Positions 48,547 through 58,486 are shown, numbered from the stretch's first letter. The stretch: 64,000 bases of DNA from Bacteroidota bacterium (GCA_018266735.1 JAFDZT010000002.1:608439-672438), one strand, 5' to 3'. Notes: generated from the letters alone by a model not told the origin. Program-made: numbers and translations.

Positions 48547-51500
48547 ATGAAGACATGGTTCGTTTTGCTTTCGTTCGTCGCTCTCTCGTGGACGTCGGCA
48601 TCTGCGCAATCGCAGCTGGATCAACATGGCGACGATCCGATGGCGCGCTATGACGACATGGCACGTCGACGCGTCCAACCCGGACAGCACCTACCGGCCA
48701 ACATTCGTGCCAAAGCCATCGAACAAGCTCGCGGAATGGAACGTTCCAAATTCGCAGAGGACATGCTTGTTGCACAACCGGAGTGGAAGCAATTCGGTCC
48801 AACGCAGATCGGTGGTCGCGTCAAGGCCATCATCGTGCACCCGACCGATCCGAACCTTGTCTACATCGGCACGGCAGCCGGTGGTGTGTGGAAGACCACC
48901 GACGGTGGCGAAACATGGAAGCCCATGATGGACGATGCCAATGCCATTGCGCTTGGCTCGCTGTGCTTCGACCCGACGGATCCCAATATCATCTATGCCG
49001 GAACGGGCGAACAAGTGTCGGGCTCGGCAGGAAACATCTTCCTCGGTTGCGGTCTGCTTCGCAGTACCGATGCCGGTGAGACGTGGCACGTTGTGGGACT
49101 TACGGACGTTGGTTCGTTCTCACGTATCTACGCGCACCCGAAGGATCGTGATCTGCTCATGGCCTCGTGCATGAATGCCGGCAATGGCGTGTACAAGAGC
49201 ACGGACCGAGGCGCAACATGGAAGAAGATGTATACCGGATCGGTCTACGACATGTCGATCAATCCCTCTGATCAGAACGAATGGTTCATCTGTACGGCCG
49301 ATGGCGTTCTGCAATCCGTTGATGGTGGCGCTACGTGGGTACAGCGGAATCAAGGGATCGTGGGTACGCTCGGTCGGATGAGCATTCAACAATCGCCAAA
49401 GAACCCCGACTATCTCTACTGTCTTGCCTCGGTGAATTCCCTTGCGCAGATCCTGCGTAGCACGGACCATGGTGCATCGTGGACGGCAACGTATACGGAT
49501 TCACGCGGATGCTTCTTTGCCGGAGCATGTACGCCGGCGGCCAGTCAGGCCTTCTACGACATCTACACAACGGCCCATCCAACAGATGAGAAGATCTGCC
49601 TTGTCGGCGGTATCGATGTATGGCGCACGGCGAACAACGGCACGTCGTGGATGAACACGACCAACTCGTATGCAGGAGGAAGCAACGTCCACCCTGACCA
49701 GCATTGCGCTGCCTTCGCTCCTTCCGATCCGAAGATCGTCTACATCGGTCATGATGGCGGTATGTGCAGAAGCACAGACGGCGGACAAACGTGGAAGGTG
49801 ATCAACAATGGTCTTGCCATCACGCAGTTCTATTCGTTCGACATCGATCGCACGGATCGATACAAGACGTATGGTGGAACACAGGACAACAACACACTTG
49901 GCAACTCGGGCGACAATGAGTGGCGTGCCATTGTTGGTGGCGACGGAATGGTGACCGTGCTCGATCACGATCCAAGCACACTCTATGGCAATCAACCGAA
50001 TGGTGCCATGTTCCGCCTCGATCTGAAAACAGGTCAGGGCAAGAGCATCGTCGACGGGATCGACCCCGCCGACGCAGGACTCTGGGTTGCGCCGCTCGAA
50101 CTTCACCCAACGGAACTCGGTCTGCTCTATCACGGACGTCGCCACGTCTACCTCTCGCTCGATCAAGGTGAGTCGTGGACAATGCTCGCAACACCGTTCG
50201 TGAACCAGGTCACCAGCATCGGTATCAATCCTGCGAATCCTGACAATGTATGGGCCGGTACGCTTGCCGGCGAAGTAGCGGTCTCGGCCGATCAAGGCGA
50301 GACGTGGACGAAGGTCAATCAGAACGGCCTTCCCTCCTTGCCCGTTGCCGATATCGTGGGATCTCCCACACAACCGAACACGATGTGGCTCTGTTATTCA
50401 TCGTATGGCACGCCGAACCTCTTCAAGACAACGGACCTTGGGAAGACGTGGACGTCGATGTGGCAGGGAATGCCGGATGTGCCCGCGAACTGTCTGGTCT
50501 TCCATCCATCGGATGAGAACATCATGTACATCGGCACGGACGTGGGCGTCTTCGCTTCGTTCGACGGTGCAAAGAGTTGGGTTCCCTATGGAACAGGTCT
50601 TCCGCGCTCGCCCGTGCTCGACCTGAAGATCCACAACACGTACAACGTGCTTCGCGCAGCAACGCATGGTCGTTCTACGTGGGAGGTCTCCATCAGCACC
50701 GATAAGATCAGCGATCCAACGATCACGGCACCAACGGGTGGCGATGTCTACGTGAGCTCGCTCTCGACCGTTGTAGCTTGGAGCGGATTCACCTCGCCCG
50801 TTACGGTCGAGTACAGTGTGGACGACGGCACCACGTGGACGCAGATCGCCCGCGATGTTGTCGGTGATGCACTCATGTGGAAGGTGCCGAACTATCCAAC
50901 GATCTGGGGTCGTATCCGGATCACGTCGCAGACCACGCCAACACAGACGCGCACAAGTCGCACGTTCACCATCTCGCTCATCGATCAAGGATCCGTGATC
51001 GCGCGCGGAACCGTGGGCTACGTGCCGTACGGTCTGGCATGGGATGGCAAGAACGGTCTGTGGACGACAAGCTTCTACGAGCGTAAACTCTACAAGATCA
51101 ACGCAACCACGCTGTTGCTCGAGAAGTCCATCAACCTTCCTGCAGCAGCGGGCGACAGTCTCTTCACCGATCTCACCATGGATCGCGAGAAGGGACATCT
51201 CTACGTGCACAAGATGGGATCGTCAGACGGTTCGGGTGGCATCGTTATCGTGTTCGATACAACGGGTGCCATCATTCGGAGCTTCCCATCACCATCGAAG
51301 GCGTACCCGACCGGACTTGAGCTGGTGAACGGAAACCTCGTTGCGGGGGAGCGCGATGGACGTCGACATCTCTACACCATGTCGAAGGAAGACGGACAGC
51401 TCATCTCCGAGGTGGCCAATCCCTATCAATACAACTACGGACCACGCTGCCTTGCCACCGACGATAAGGGTCGGCTCTTCCAAACGTGTACCTACTTCCC

Positions 51501-52014
51501 TACCTCCGGTGGGGCGCTCACGGAATGTTATCTGATCAGCTTCTCCACGTCCGACATGTCAACCGAGAAGCAGCGCATTCCGCTCATCTCACGCGGTCAG
51601 CTCATCAATGCACGTGGCGTTGAGTACGATCGGTCGGATGGCAACTTCTGGATCGCCGACTTTGCCGGCAACCTCTACAAGATCACCGGCTTTGAGTTCG
51701 TGCCGCCAACCGTGAGCGGTGTGAATGATGCAGAGCGCGCAGCGACGGTCGAGCAGATCCGTGTGGCACCGAATCCTGTCCACGGCAGCTCAGTCGTATC
51801 GCTCTCCGCAGTACGTCGCGAGCGCAACGTCGACATCGTTGTCGTCGACGTGCTCGGTCAAACCGTGGCCACGCTGCATCACGGCTATCAATTCGCAGAC
51901 GAAGACCTTGCCGTTCGCTGGTATGCATCGGGCATTCCGGCCGGCACCTACACCATTCTTGCTCGCGAGGGCAGTACGCTCCTCACGTCCACTCGCGTGA
52001 GCATCGTTCCATGA
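48547..52014 (+). CDS. Secreted Asp-box (sortilin/BNR-like) protein with T9SS sorting domain
   Basis: 1155 residues with signal peptide KTWFVLLSFVALSWTSASAQ. Residues about 80-720 form one or two propellers with at least nine Asp-box motifs, for example TTDGGETWKPM, STDAGETWHVV, STDRGATWKKM, SVDGGATWVQR, STDGGQTWKVI, SLDQGESWTML and TTDLGKTWTSM. This is the layout of the sortilin/xyloglucanase-like BNR proteins of Bacteroidota. A beta-sandwich (SVDDGTTWTQIA) and a YVTN-like region follow. The C terminus RVAPNPVHGSSVVSL and GIPAGTYTILAREG is a classical Por tail. Ligand or enzymatic role unknown. Confidence 0.85.
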   Translation: MKTWFVLLSFVALSWTSASAQSQLDQHGDDPMARYDDMARRRVQPGQHLPANIRAKAIEQARGMERSKFAEDMLVAQPEWKQFGPTQIGGRVKAIIVHPTDPNLVYIGTAAGGVWKTTDGGETWKPMMDDANAIALGSLCFDPTDPNIIYAGTGEQVSGSAGNIFLGCGLLRSTDAGETWHVVGLTDVGSFSRIYAHPKDRDLLMASCMNAGNGVYKSTDRGATWKKMYTGSVYDMSINPSDQNEWFICTADGVLQSVDGGATWVQRNQGIVGTLGRMSIQQSPKNPDYLYCLASVNSLAQILRSTDHGASWTATYTDSRGCFFAGACTPAASQAFYDIYTTAHPTDEKICLVGGIDVWRTANNGTSWMNTTNSYAGGSNVHPDQHCAAFAPSDPKIVYIGHDGGMCRSTDGGQTWKVINNGLAITQFYSFDIDRTDRYKTYGGTQDNNTLGNSGDNEWRAIVGGDGMVTVLDHDPSTLYGNQPNGAMFRLDLKTGQGKSIVDGIDPADAGLWVAPLELHPTELGLLYHGRRHVYLSLDQGESWTMLATPFVNQVTSIGINPANPDNVWAGTLAGEVAVSADQGETWTKVNQNGLPSLPVADIVGSPTQPNTMWLCYSSYGTPNLFKTTDLGKTWTSMWQGMPDVPANCLVFHPSDENIMYIGTDVGVFASFDGAKSWVPYGTGLPRSPVLDLKIHNTYNVLRAATHGRSTWEVSISTDKISDPTITAPTGGDVYVSSLSTVVAWSGFTSPVTVEYSVDDGTTWTQIARDVVGDALMWKVPNYPTIWGRIRITSQTTPTQTRTSRTFTISLIDQGSVIARGTVGYVPYGLAWDGKNGLWTTSFYERKLYKINATTLLLEKSINLPAAAGDSLFTDLTMDREKGHLYVHKMGSSDGSGGIVIVFDTTGAIIRSFPSPSKAYPTGLELVNGNLVAGERDGRRHLYTMSKEDGQLISEVANPYQYNYGPRCLATDDKGRLFQTCTYFPTSGGALTECYLISFSTSDMSTEKQRIPLISRGQLINARGVEYDRSDGNFWIADFAGNLYKITGFEFVPPTVSGVNDAERAATVEQIRVAPNPVHGSSVVSLSAVRRERNVDIVVVDVLGQTVATLHHGYQFADEDLAVRWYASGIPAGTYTILAREGSTLLTSTRVSIVP

Positions 52015-52017
52015 TCT

Positions 52018-52224
52018 ATGCAACACATCATTCTTGCACTTCTCACCATGCCGATCATTTGGTTTGCCTGGAAGAATTTCAAACAACTTGGACGACTCAA
52101 GATCACCCGTCCGGATCTTGCCGACGACGAACTGCAGCGTGAGCAAATGCGCATCGTGATGCGCATCGTTGCCTGTTTGCTGTCCTTGGCCATGCTTCCA
52201 TTCCTCATCACGCTCACGTTATGA
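52018..52224 (+). CDS. Small two-helix membrane protein
   Basis: 68 residues with hydrophobic ends (IILALLTMPIIWFAW and IVACLLSLAMLPFLITLTL) and a charged middle (ITRPDLADDELQREQMR). No family is recognised. It sits three bases after the Asp-box gene and overlaps the first LOG gene by four bases (ATGA), which supports it being real. Confidence 0.6.
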   Translation: MQHIILALLTMPIIWFAWKNFKQLGRLKITRPDLADDELQREQMRIVMRIVACLLSLAMLPFLITLTL

Positions 52225-52919
52225 CGAACGACGATCGGCAGTTTCTCGAAGGACCACATTCCCGCCTCACCGAGTTCTGGTTCGTGGTCCGCGTTTGCAG
52301 GGAATTCATTCGCGGCTTTCGCAAGCTGCACTTCGTCGGTCCGTGCGTTGCCGTCTTCGGCTCTGCGCGCTTCAAAGAGGACCATCCCTACTACGAGCTC
52401 GCGCGACGCATGGGCTATGCGCTTGGCGACATGGGATTCACCGTGATCACCGGTGGTGGTCCGGGGGTGATGGAGGCGGCCAACAAGGGAGCAAAGGAGG
52501 CAGGGGCCACGAGCATCGGATGCAACATCGTGCTGCCGAAAGAGCAACACGAGAACCCGTATCTTGATGTGATGATCGAGTTCGATCACTTCTTCGTGCG
52601 CAAGGTGATGCTCATCAAGTACTCCTTAGGTTTCGTGGTCTTGCCCGGCGGCATCGGAACCCTTGATGAGTTCTTTGAGGCCGTCACGCTCATTCAAACG
52701 AAGAAGATCACGAACTTCCCTGTTGTGGTGATGGACAAGGACTACTACAAGGACATCATGGAGCTCTTCGATGTGATGATCGCTCGAGGAACGGTGAGCG
52801 AAGAAGATCGGAAGCTCATCTTGTTCACGAGCAACGTCGATGAGGCCATCGACCACCTCAAGAAGAACGTCGTCAAACGCTTCGGACTCAAACAACAGCT
52901 CTTCATTCCGCGGAAGTGA
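52221..52919 (+). CDS. LOG family protein, first copy
   Basis: The 232-residue Rossmann-like protein of the LOG (lysine decarboxylase-like) family, whose members hydrolyse nucleoside 5'-monophosphates such as N6-modified AMP to free base and ribose phosphate. The family motifs GGGPGVMEAANKGAKEAG and PGGIGTLDEFFE are complete. Relative to the next gene it has a longer N terminus of about 45 residues and the sequence VAVFGSARF. It overlaps the preceding small gene and lies three bases before the second LOG gene. Confidence 0.9.
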   Translation: MTNDDRQFLEGPHSRLTEFWFVVRVCREFIRGFRKLHFVGPCVAVFGSARFKEDHPYYELARRMGYALGDMGFTVITGGGPGVMEAANKGAKEAGATSIGCNIVLPKEQHENPYLDVMIEFDHFFVRKVMLIKYSLGFVVLPGGIGTLDEFFEAVTLIQTKKITNFPVVVMDKDYYKDIMELFDVMIARGTVSEEDRKLILFTSNVDEAIDHLKKNVVKRFGLKQQLFIPRK

Positions 52920-52921
52920 CC

Positions 52922-53518
52922 ATGCTCCCTCCCTCCCCCATCAACCTTCTTGTGTATTGTGGCTCGCGCAGCGGCACGGATGCACGGTTTCGCAGCGTTG
53001 CCGAGAACTTGGCCGATCGCATGGCCGAGGCAGGGATGACGTTGATCTATGGCGGTGGCGGGATCGGTATCATGGGTGCCGTGGCACGACGGCTCATCGA
53101 ACATAACGGAACCGTGGTGGGCATCATTCCGGAATTCCTGAATTCCACCGAGGTCGCACTACCATGGTGCACCGAGCTCATCGAAGTGCACAGCATGCAT
53201 GAGCGCAAGATGAAGATGCTCGAGCGCTGTCATGCCATCCTTGCACTACCGGGTGGTTTCGGGACCATGGATGAGCTCTTCGAAGCCATCACGTGGCGTC
53301 AGCTTGGACTGCACAACAAACCCATCGGTCTGTTGAACGTCGACGGATTCTATGATCACCTCGCAAAGCAGATCGACGTGATGCATCACGAAGATCTCAT
53401 CTCCAAAGAGTCGCGCGCCCATGTGCGCATCGGCACATCGCTCGACGAGCTACTCCCTTGGCTCGAGAGCAATGCAAGCGTCCTTCCACCGGATCCGCTC
53501 CTGCCACGGTGGACGTAA
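52922..53518 (+). CDS. LOG family protein, second copy
   Basis: 198 residues. VYCGSRSGTD, the phosphate-binding YGGGGIGIMGAVA and LPGGFGTMDELFEAITW are the LOG motifs. It belongs to the shorter TIGR00730-type subgroup, distinct from its tandem neighbour, so the two are ancient paralogues rather than a recent duplication. An in-frame GTG at 52916 would add two residues. Likely a nucleotide 5'-monophosphate phosphoribohydrolase. Confidence 0.9.
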   Translation: MLPPSPINLLVYCGSRSGTDARFRSVAENLADRMAEAGMTLIYGGGGIGIMGAVARRLIEHNGTVVGIIPEFLNSTEVALPWCTELIEVHSMHERKMKMLERCHAILALPGGFGTMDELFEAITWRQLGLHNKPIGLLNVDGFYDHLAKQIDVMHHEDLISKESRAHVRIGTSLDELLPWLESNASVLPPDPLLPRWT

Positions 53519-53580
53519 AGCATTTGGCACACCATTTGATTCTTTCTCGGCTGCACTACACCCATTTCTCCGGAGGCCTT

Positions 53581-53634
53581 ATGACGAACTGTCTCGTCGA
53601 TCTCGGAGTGTCGGGAATGCACGCCCTCCGCTGA
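53581..53634 (+). CDS. Possible 17-codon leader ORF upstream of the ABC exporter
   Basis: A 17-residue frame (MTNCLVDLGVSGMHALR) starts ten bases after the first base of a strong CGGAGG Shine-Dalgarno at 53570-53575, four bases clear of it. It ends 75 bases before the ABCC-type gene. The gap 53519-53709 otherwise holds nothing I recognise. It could be a leader peptide or a chance ORF. Confidence 0.3.
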   Translation: MTNCLVDLGVSGMHALR

Positions 53635-53709
53635 ATCTTCGGCATTGTGGTTCGCGTTCCACGGCACTGTTGGAATACTCTCCTTCATCCATGAACTGCA
53701 ACCACAACA

Positions 53710-56700
53710 ATGCTCGACATCGTACGACAACTCTTTTTTCTCCGCGCAGCGCCGCTGATCCGCATCGGTCGACATCGACCCTTGCAGGAGTCCGACGCGC
53801 TTGAAGCACACCCGCTTCTGAACCCACGATCAGTGCCCGATGCGTTCGCAACGCTCGACACGTCGTCGTTCCGACCGTTCATTCTGCGCGTCTTCTTCGC
53901 CACCGGACGTCCGGCGCGGAGGCTGCTGTTCATCATGGTGCTGCGACTGGCCCTGCTGCTCAGCACGCCATTGCTCCTCCATGCCGTCCTTGCCGCCTTG
54001 CCCGATGCTGCCTTGGCAACGTCCATCCCCATTGGCGCCATGCTGCTTGCCGTGGCCCTTGGGACGGCCGGAATGAGCGGTGCCGTGGCTATTCAGCACT
54101 GGTACTATCAAACGCTGTTGGCCTTCGGTATCATCACGAACGGCATCAACACGCGTGTGATGACGCAGTCGTTGCGGCTGCGACGTAGTGAGCGCACGCG
54201 CATCAACACAGGCGACATGGTGAATCACCTCTCGAGCGACACGGATGCGATCGCCGAAGCGGCCTTCTTCATTCCCGAATTGATGCAGTCGTTCGCCATG
54301 ATCATCGCCGTGATGGTGATGCTGTCCTACTATCTCGGGATCGCCTCACTCTCGGCGCTGTTCGCGCTCATGGTGATCGCCCCGCTTTCCCGTTCCATTG
54401 CAAAGCGATTCCGGTCGCTCGACCATACGCTCATGGAATTGCGCGACGAGCGTGTGACGTTGATGTCGCAGGTCCTGCATGGCATTCGCGTGATCAAGTA
54501 TCATGCGTGGGAGAAGAGCATCCACGACGAAGTGCGCGCCGTCCGGTCGAAGGAAGTGGCCACCAAGGTCAAGATCGTCCGTGCCGATGCGGCGGCCACA
54601 GCACTGTATGTGAGCACGACCACGCTGATCGCCGTGGTCGGGTTCGGCACCTACGTGTTGCTTGGCAACACACTCGATGCACCAAAGGTTTTTGCATGCC
54701 TTGCCTTATTCGGTCTGTTGGAAGATCCGTTCGGGGTGATGTCACACGTGATGGCCAACATTCAGCATGCTCGTGTGGCGACAACGCGACTGCATGGATT
54801 CTTCAGCATGGCCACGCATGCCATCGACGAACGTCCGCTCTCGCCGCCTCTCGAACCGCTCGGCATCGAACTTCAGCAAGCAACGTATCGCTATCGCGAC
54901 GGGTCGGAAGATGCCCTGCATCAGATCGATCTTTCCGTGCGCGCCGGGTCGAGCGTTGCCATCATCGGCACCGTGGGATCGGGCAAGAGCACGCTGTTGC
55001 GGACGCTTGTCGGGCTGCACGACGTGCGGAGCGGCTCGTTCTCCATCACGGGCACCACGCAACGTCCGCGTATCGCCTACGTGCCGCAAGAGGCCTTCAT
55101 TCTGAACACCACCGTGGAAGAGAACATCGTCTTCGGTGATGACTCGATGCGTGCATCGGCAACGTGGCCGTCGACGTTGCGAGACATTCTCTATGCCTCG
55201 GCTCTCGAGCCAGACCTTGCCTTGATGTCGGCCGGACTGCAAACGGAGATCGGTGAGCGCGGTGTGAATCTGTCGGGCGGACAGAAGCAACGTGTCTCCA
55301 TCGCTCGTGCCGTGGCGCAACGACCGGGCCTCGTTCTGCTCGACGATCCGTTGTCTGCCGTCGACGTTGCCACGGAGGACATTCTCGTGGAGCGTCTGCT
55401 CTTCGGTGTGTGGAAGAACATCACGCGTGTAGTGGTCACGCACCGTCTTGCCCACCTCGACAAGTTCGATCATGTGGTCTGGATGGAGCATGGTGCTGTA
55501 CGCGCGCAAGGTTCCTATCGCGAGCTCGTGCTCACCGATGCAGCGTTTCGCGACTTCGTGAGTTCGGAACATCATGCCGAACCATCAACGCAGGAAGAAC
55601 CCAAAAAGTCGGCCGACAGTGTTGACGTTGCCCATACCACCATGGCACAGGGCACGTCGGACACGGAGAGCGGCCGCATCACCGAAGAAGAAGATCGCGA
55701 GACCGGCGCCGTTGGGTTGCCCGTGTACCGTCGGTACTTGCGTGCCATGATCGGTCATGGCATTCGTTCGCCCTTCATCCTGCTGCTCATGCTTGCCATG
55801 GTCTTGGCCGTCACGGTCATGCCCATTGCGCAAACGTGGTGGTTGGGTGCGTGGACGGATCGTCATTCCGTAGATCCCTTCATGGCCGTCATCATCTACG
55901 GTCTGCTTGGTACCACCGTCCTGCTCTTCTCCTTTGGCGAGAAGATGGTATGGCTCGGTCGTACAGCATCCGCCGGCATTCGATTGCACGATGCAGCCTT
56001 GCATGGCGTGCTCGGTGCGCCCTTGCGGTTCTTCGATTCCACGCCCATGGGACGGATCCTCAACCGATTCGCACGCGACATGGAAGCGGTCGACGATCAC
56101 CTGTCGTGGAACTTCGAACAATCGTTCAAGTCCATCGCACAGACCATCGGCTCGCTCGTCCTGATCTTGAGCGTTCTTCCGTTGATCCTTCTCGTTGTCG
56201 TACCGGCATTGTGGTTGTACTATCGTGTGCAACGCGACTACCGTCGTGCCGCACGCGAGGCCAAGCGCATGGAGAGCATTGCACGGTCGCCGCGTTATGC
56301 GCAGTACAAAGAGGTCGTCACCGGACTCGACGTCATCCATGGCTATGGACGTGAAGAGGCCTTCATGACGTCGTTCTACGACATCCTGTGGAACTATCAC
56401 CACATGTTCTGGACGTCCATCATGCTGAACCGCTGGTTCAGTGTGCGTGTACCGATGATCGGAGGCATGATCGCCATTGCCACCAGCGTCGGCATTGTGC
56501 TTCTTGCGCATCAAGGCCTCATCCATCAAGGGATGGCAGGACTTGTGCTCACCTATGCCTTGAGTTTCTGGGCAAGTCTCAACTGGTGCATTCGTGCGTT
56601 CAGCGAAGTGGAGTCGCGCATGACGTCGGTCGAGCGACTCAACTACTACGCCACGCTCGAACCGGAACCGGGTCCGTCCGTCGAAGGATGGAAGAAGGAG

Positions 56701-57384
56701 GCAGGGCAGCAAGGATCATCTACGCTTGGCGAAAGCATTGTCTTCGACAATGTATCGGTGCGCTATGCCGATCATCTTCCGCGCGTCTTGCACAACATCT
56801 CCTTCAGCGTACCGGCCGGTGCCAAGGTCGGCATCGTCGGTCGCACCGGAAGCGGCAAGAGCACGTTGTTCCAAACGCTGTTCCGGTTCGTCACACCGGA
56901 AGAGGGTCGCATCCTCATTTCGGGCGTCGACATTGCCACCATTCCCCTTCCTATCCTTCGACGGAGCATTGGCATCATTCCGCAGGACCCAACGCTCTTC
57001 CTTGGATCGGTGCGCTCGAACCTCGATCGGTTCCATGAGTGCACGGATGAACAGGTGTGGAGCGCCCTGGAGCGCGTCCAATTGGCGGACCATCTTCGGT
57101 CACTCCCCGGTGGTCTCTCCTCCAACGTGGCAGAGAACGGCGTGAACTTCAGTCAAGGTCAACGTCAACTGCTCTGCATGGCCCGCGCCATCCTCACGCA
57201 AGCACGCATCATCGTGCTCGACGAGGCAACGGCCAGCGTCGACATGCAGACCGACGCCATCATTCAACACACCATCCGCACCGAGTTCGATGGCGTCACC
57301 GTCCTCATCATCGCCCACCGCCTCCACACGGTTGCGGAGTGCGATATGATCGTGGAGTTGGCGTTGGGAAGGCGAGTTGAGTGA
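53710..57384 (+). CDS. Full-length ABCC/MRP-like ABC exporter
   Basis: 1224 residues with two membrane domains and two ATPase domains in one chain, as in eukaryotic MRPs. The N-terminal APLIRIGRHRPLQESD resembles the linker before the first MRP core domain. NBD1: Walker A GTVGSGKST near 420, IAYVPQEAFILNTTVEENIVFG, signature LSGGQKQRVSIARA, and LLDDPLSAVD with Asp in place of the catalytic Glu. NBD2: GRTGSGKST near 1045, IIPQDPTLFLGSVRSNLDRF, NFSQGQRQLLCMARAIL and VLDEATASVD with intact Glu. One site is therefore degenerate, exactly as in MRPs. Likely exports organic anions, conjugates or lipids; the substrate is unknown. Confidence 0.88.
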   Translation: MLDIVRQLFFLRAAPLIRIGRHRPLQESDALEAHPLLNPRSVPDAFATLDTSSFRPFILRVFFATGRPARRLLFIMVLRLALLLSTPLLLHAVLAALPDAALATSIPIGAMLLAVALGTAGMSGAVAIQHWYYQTLLAFGIITNGINTRVMTQSLRLRRSERTRINTGDMVNHLSSDTDAIAEAAFFIPELMQSFAMIIAVMVMLSYYLGIASLSALFALMVIAPLSRSIAKRFRSLDHTLMELRDERVTLMSQVLHGIRVIKYHAWEKSIHDEVRAVRSKEVATKVKIVRADAAATALYVSTTTLIAVVGFGTYVLLGNTLDAPKVFACLALFGLLEDPFGVMSHVMANIQHARVATTRLHGFFSMATHAIDERPLSPPLEPLGIELQQATYRYRDGSEDALHQIDLSVRAGSSVAIIGTVGSGKSTLLRTLVGLHDVRSGSFSITGTTQRPRIAYVPQEAFILNTTVEENIVFGDDSMRASATWPSTLRDILYASALEPDLALMSAGLQTEIGERGVNLSGGQKQRVSIARAVAQRPGLVLLDDPLSAVDVATEDILVERLLFGVWKNITRVVVTHRLAHLDKFDHVVWMEHGAVRAQGSYRELVLTDAAFRDFVSSEHHAEPSTQEEPKKSADSVDVAHTTMAQGTSDTESGRITEEEDRETGAVGLPVYRRYLRAMIGHGIRSPFILLLMLAMVLAVTVMPIAQTWWLGAWTDRHSVDPFMAVIIYGLLGTTVLLFSFGEKMVWLGRTASAGIRLHDAALHGVLGAPLRFFDSTPMGRILNRFARDMEAVDDHLSWNFEQSFKSIAQTIGSLVLILSVLPLILLVVVPALWLYYRVQRDYRRAAREAKRMESIARSPRYAQYKEVVTGLDVIHGYGREEAFMTSFYDILWNYHHMFWTSIMLNRWFSVRVPMIGGMIAIATSVGIVLLAHQGLIHQGMAGLVLTYALSFWASLNWCIRAFSEVESRMTSVERLNYYATLEPEPGPSVEGWKKEAGQQGSSTLGESIVFDNVSVRYADHLPRVLHNISFSVPAGAKVGIVGRTGSGKSTLFQTLFRFVTPEEGRILISGVDIATIPLPILRRSIGIIPQDPTLFLGSVRSNLDRFHECTDEQVWSALERVQLADHLRSLPGGLSSNVAENGVNFSQGQRQLLCMARAILTQARIIVLDEATASVDMQTDAIIQHTIRTEFDGVTVLIIAHRLHTVAECDMIVELALGRRVE

Positions 57385-57523
57385 CAAGGGACAAGTAACG
57401 AGTGACAAGTGTGGCTCCGACCATGATCCTGCATTTTGGCATTCCATGATTGCATTCTGTATTATGTATTCTGTATTGTATCATGTATTCTTGATCCTTG
57501 ATTCCTCTTCCCATTTCCTCCCC
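57379..57523. repeat. Low-complexity intergenic repeat region
   Basis: GAGTGACAAG occurs at 57379 and 57400 with a related GGACAAGTAAC between, and ATTCTGTATT occurs at 57454 and 57468 (14-base period) followed by similar TATTC repeats. The first repeat includes the ABC gene stop. The region is AT-rich and shows no coding frame beyond a chance extension of the next gene. Confidence 0.5.
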
Positions 57524-58486
57524 ATGCCTCTCCTCCTCCTCCTCCTCGCCTTCCTTCCCATGCATGCGCAGAACACGGACTCGTTGGAGACCGCTGCGTT
57601 GAAGCTGCACTATTCCATGAAGTATGCAGAGGCGGCCGAGCTGTATACGAAGGCCATCGATGGCGGGAAGCGGACGTTCAATACGTACTTCAATCGGGGG
57701 GCCTGTCTGGCAGAGTGTTGCGATCCGATGAAGGCGGCCGAGGACTTCACGCGCGCGATGGAGTTGCAGCAGAGCGACTCGGCCTTGTACATGCGGGCCG
57801 TCTGCTATGTGAAAGCGACGGAGCTGACGAAGGGTGTGACGGACCTTACCGTGTTGCTCGAGCGGAACCTGATGTTCCCGCATGCATTGGCGCTACGCGG
57901 ACAGGCCTACTATGCACTTGGTGCGCGGGCCGATGCCTGTGCAGACCTTGCGCGTGCTGCCGCTATGGGCGATGTGCAGGCAGCCGCTCTGGCACAAGAA
58001 CGATGCGATACAGCCGCGGCCGTCACCGAGGGAGTGGTGATCGATTGGCCGCAAGACAATGGACCGTGGAAGCAGGTGGACTCACGCGACGATAGCACCA
58101 TGTCGGTCGTCGTTCTGCGTCGCGAACGCGAGATCGGAAAGAACTGGACGGAACTGGGCATGATGACGTCGATGAAACGCGTCTATCGCGCACATCCCGA
58201 CTCGGCCATGAAGGTGATCCATGCAGAAGCACGCAAACAAGCTGTCGATCCGCGTTTGACGTTGCTCGATCGTGGAGTGACGGACGAACGTCCGTGGGTG
58301 ATCTTCAGTATCGAATCAGCATCGTGGGGTGAAGATCATCATGCGGAATCGCAGATCTACTACGTGGTGCAAGGCAAGGCCGCCCTCTACATCGTCCACC
58401 GCGATGTGCGCCGTGCCACCCTCAATCCTCGCGAGGTCAAGCAATGGGTGAAGGTCTTCCGTACGGCCACCATCAAGCAACGGTGA
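57524..58486 (+). CDS. Exported TPR-repeat protein
   Basis: 320 residues. A short signal peptide (MPLLLLLLAFLPMHAQ) decides the start at 57524; an in-frame ATG at 57377 would translate repetitive sequence. About residues 25-155 contain three tetratricopeptide repeats with patterns such as MKYAEAAELYTKAIDGG, AAEDFTRAMEL and ALALRGQAYYALGARADACADLARAAAMG. The remaining part (EIGKNWTELGMMTSMKRVYRAH and so on) is unrecognised. TPR domains bind partners; the role is unknown. It meets murB tail to tail. Confidence 0.72.
   Translation: MPLLLLLLAFLPMHAQNTDSLETAALKLHYSMKYAEAAELYTKAIDGGKRTFNTYFNRGACLAECCDPMKAAEDFTRAMELQQSDSALYMRAVCYVKATELTKGVTDLTVLLERNLMFPHALALRGQAYYALGARADACADLARAAAMGDVQAAALAQERCDTAAAVTEGVVIDWPQDNGPWKQVDSRDDSTMSVVVLRREREIGKNWTELGMMTSMKRVYRAHPDSAMKVIHAEARKQAVDPRLTLLDRGVTDERPWVIFSIESASWGEDHHAESQIYYVVQGKAALYIVHRDVRRATLNPREVKQWVKVFRTATIKQR

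Noticed and set aside
57379..57523. Possible CRISPR array
   Set aside because: Repeats are 10 bases with degenerate short spacing and no spacers of constant length; no cas genes nearby.
57377..57523. Upstream ATG extension of the TPR gene
   Set aside because: It would translate low-complexity repeat DNA and bury the signal peptide at residue 50.
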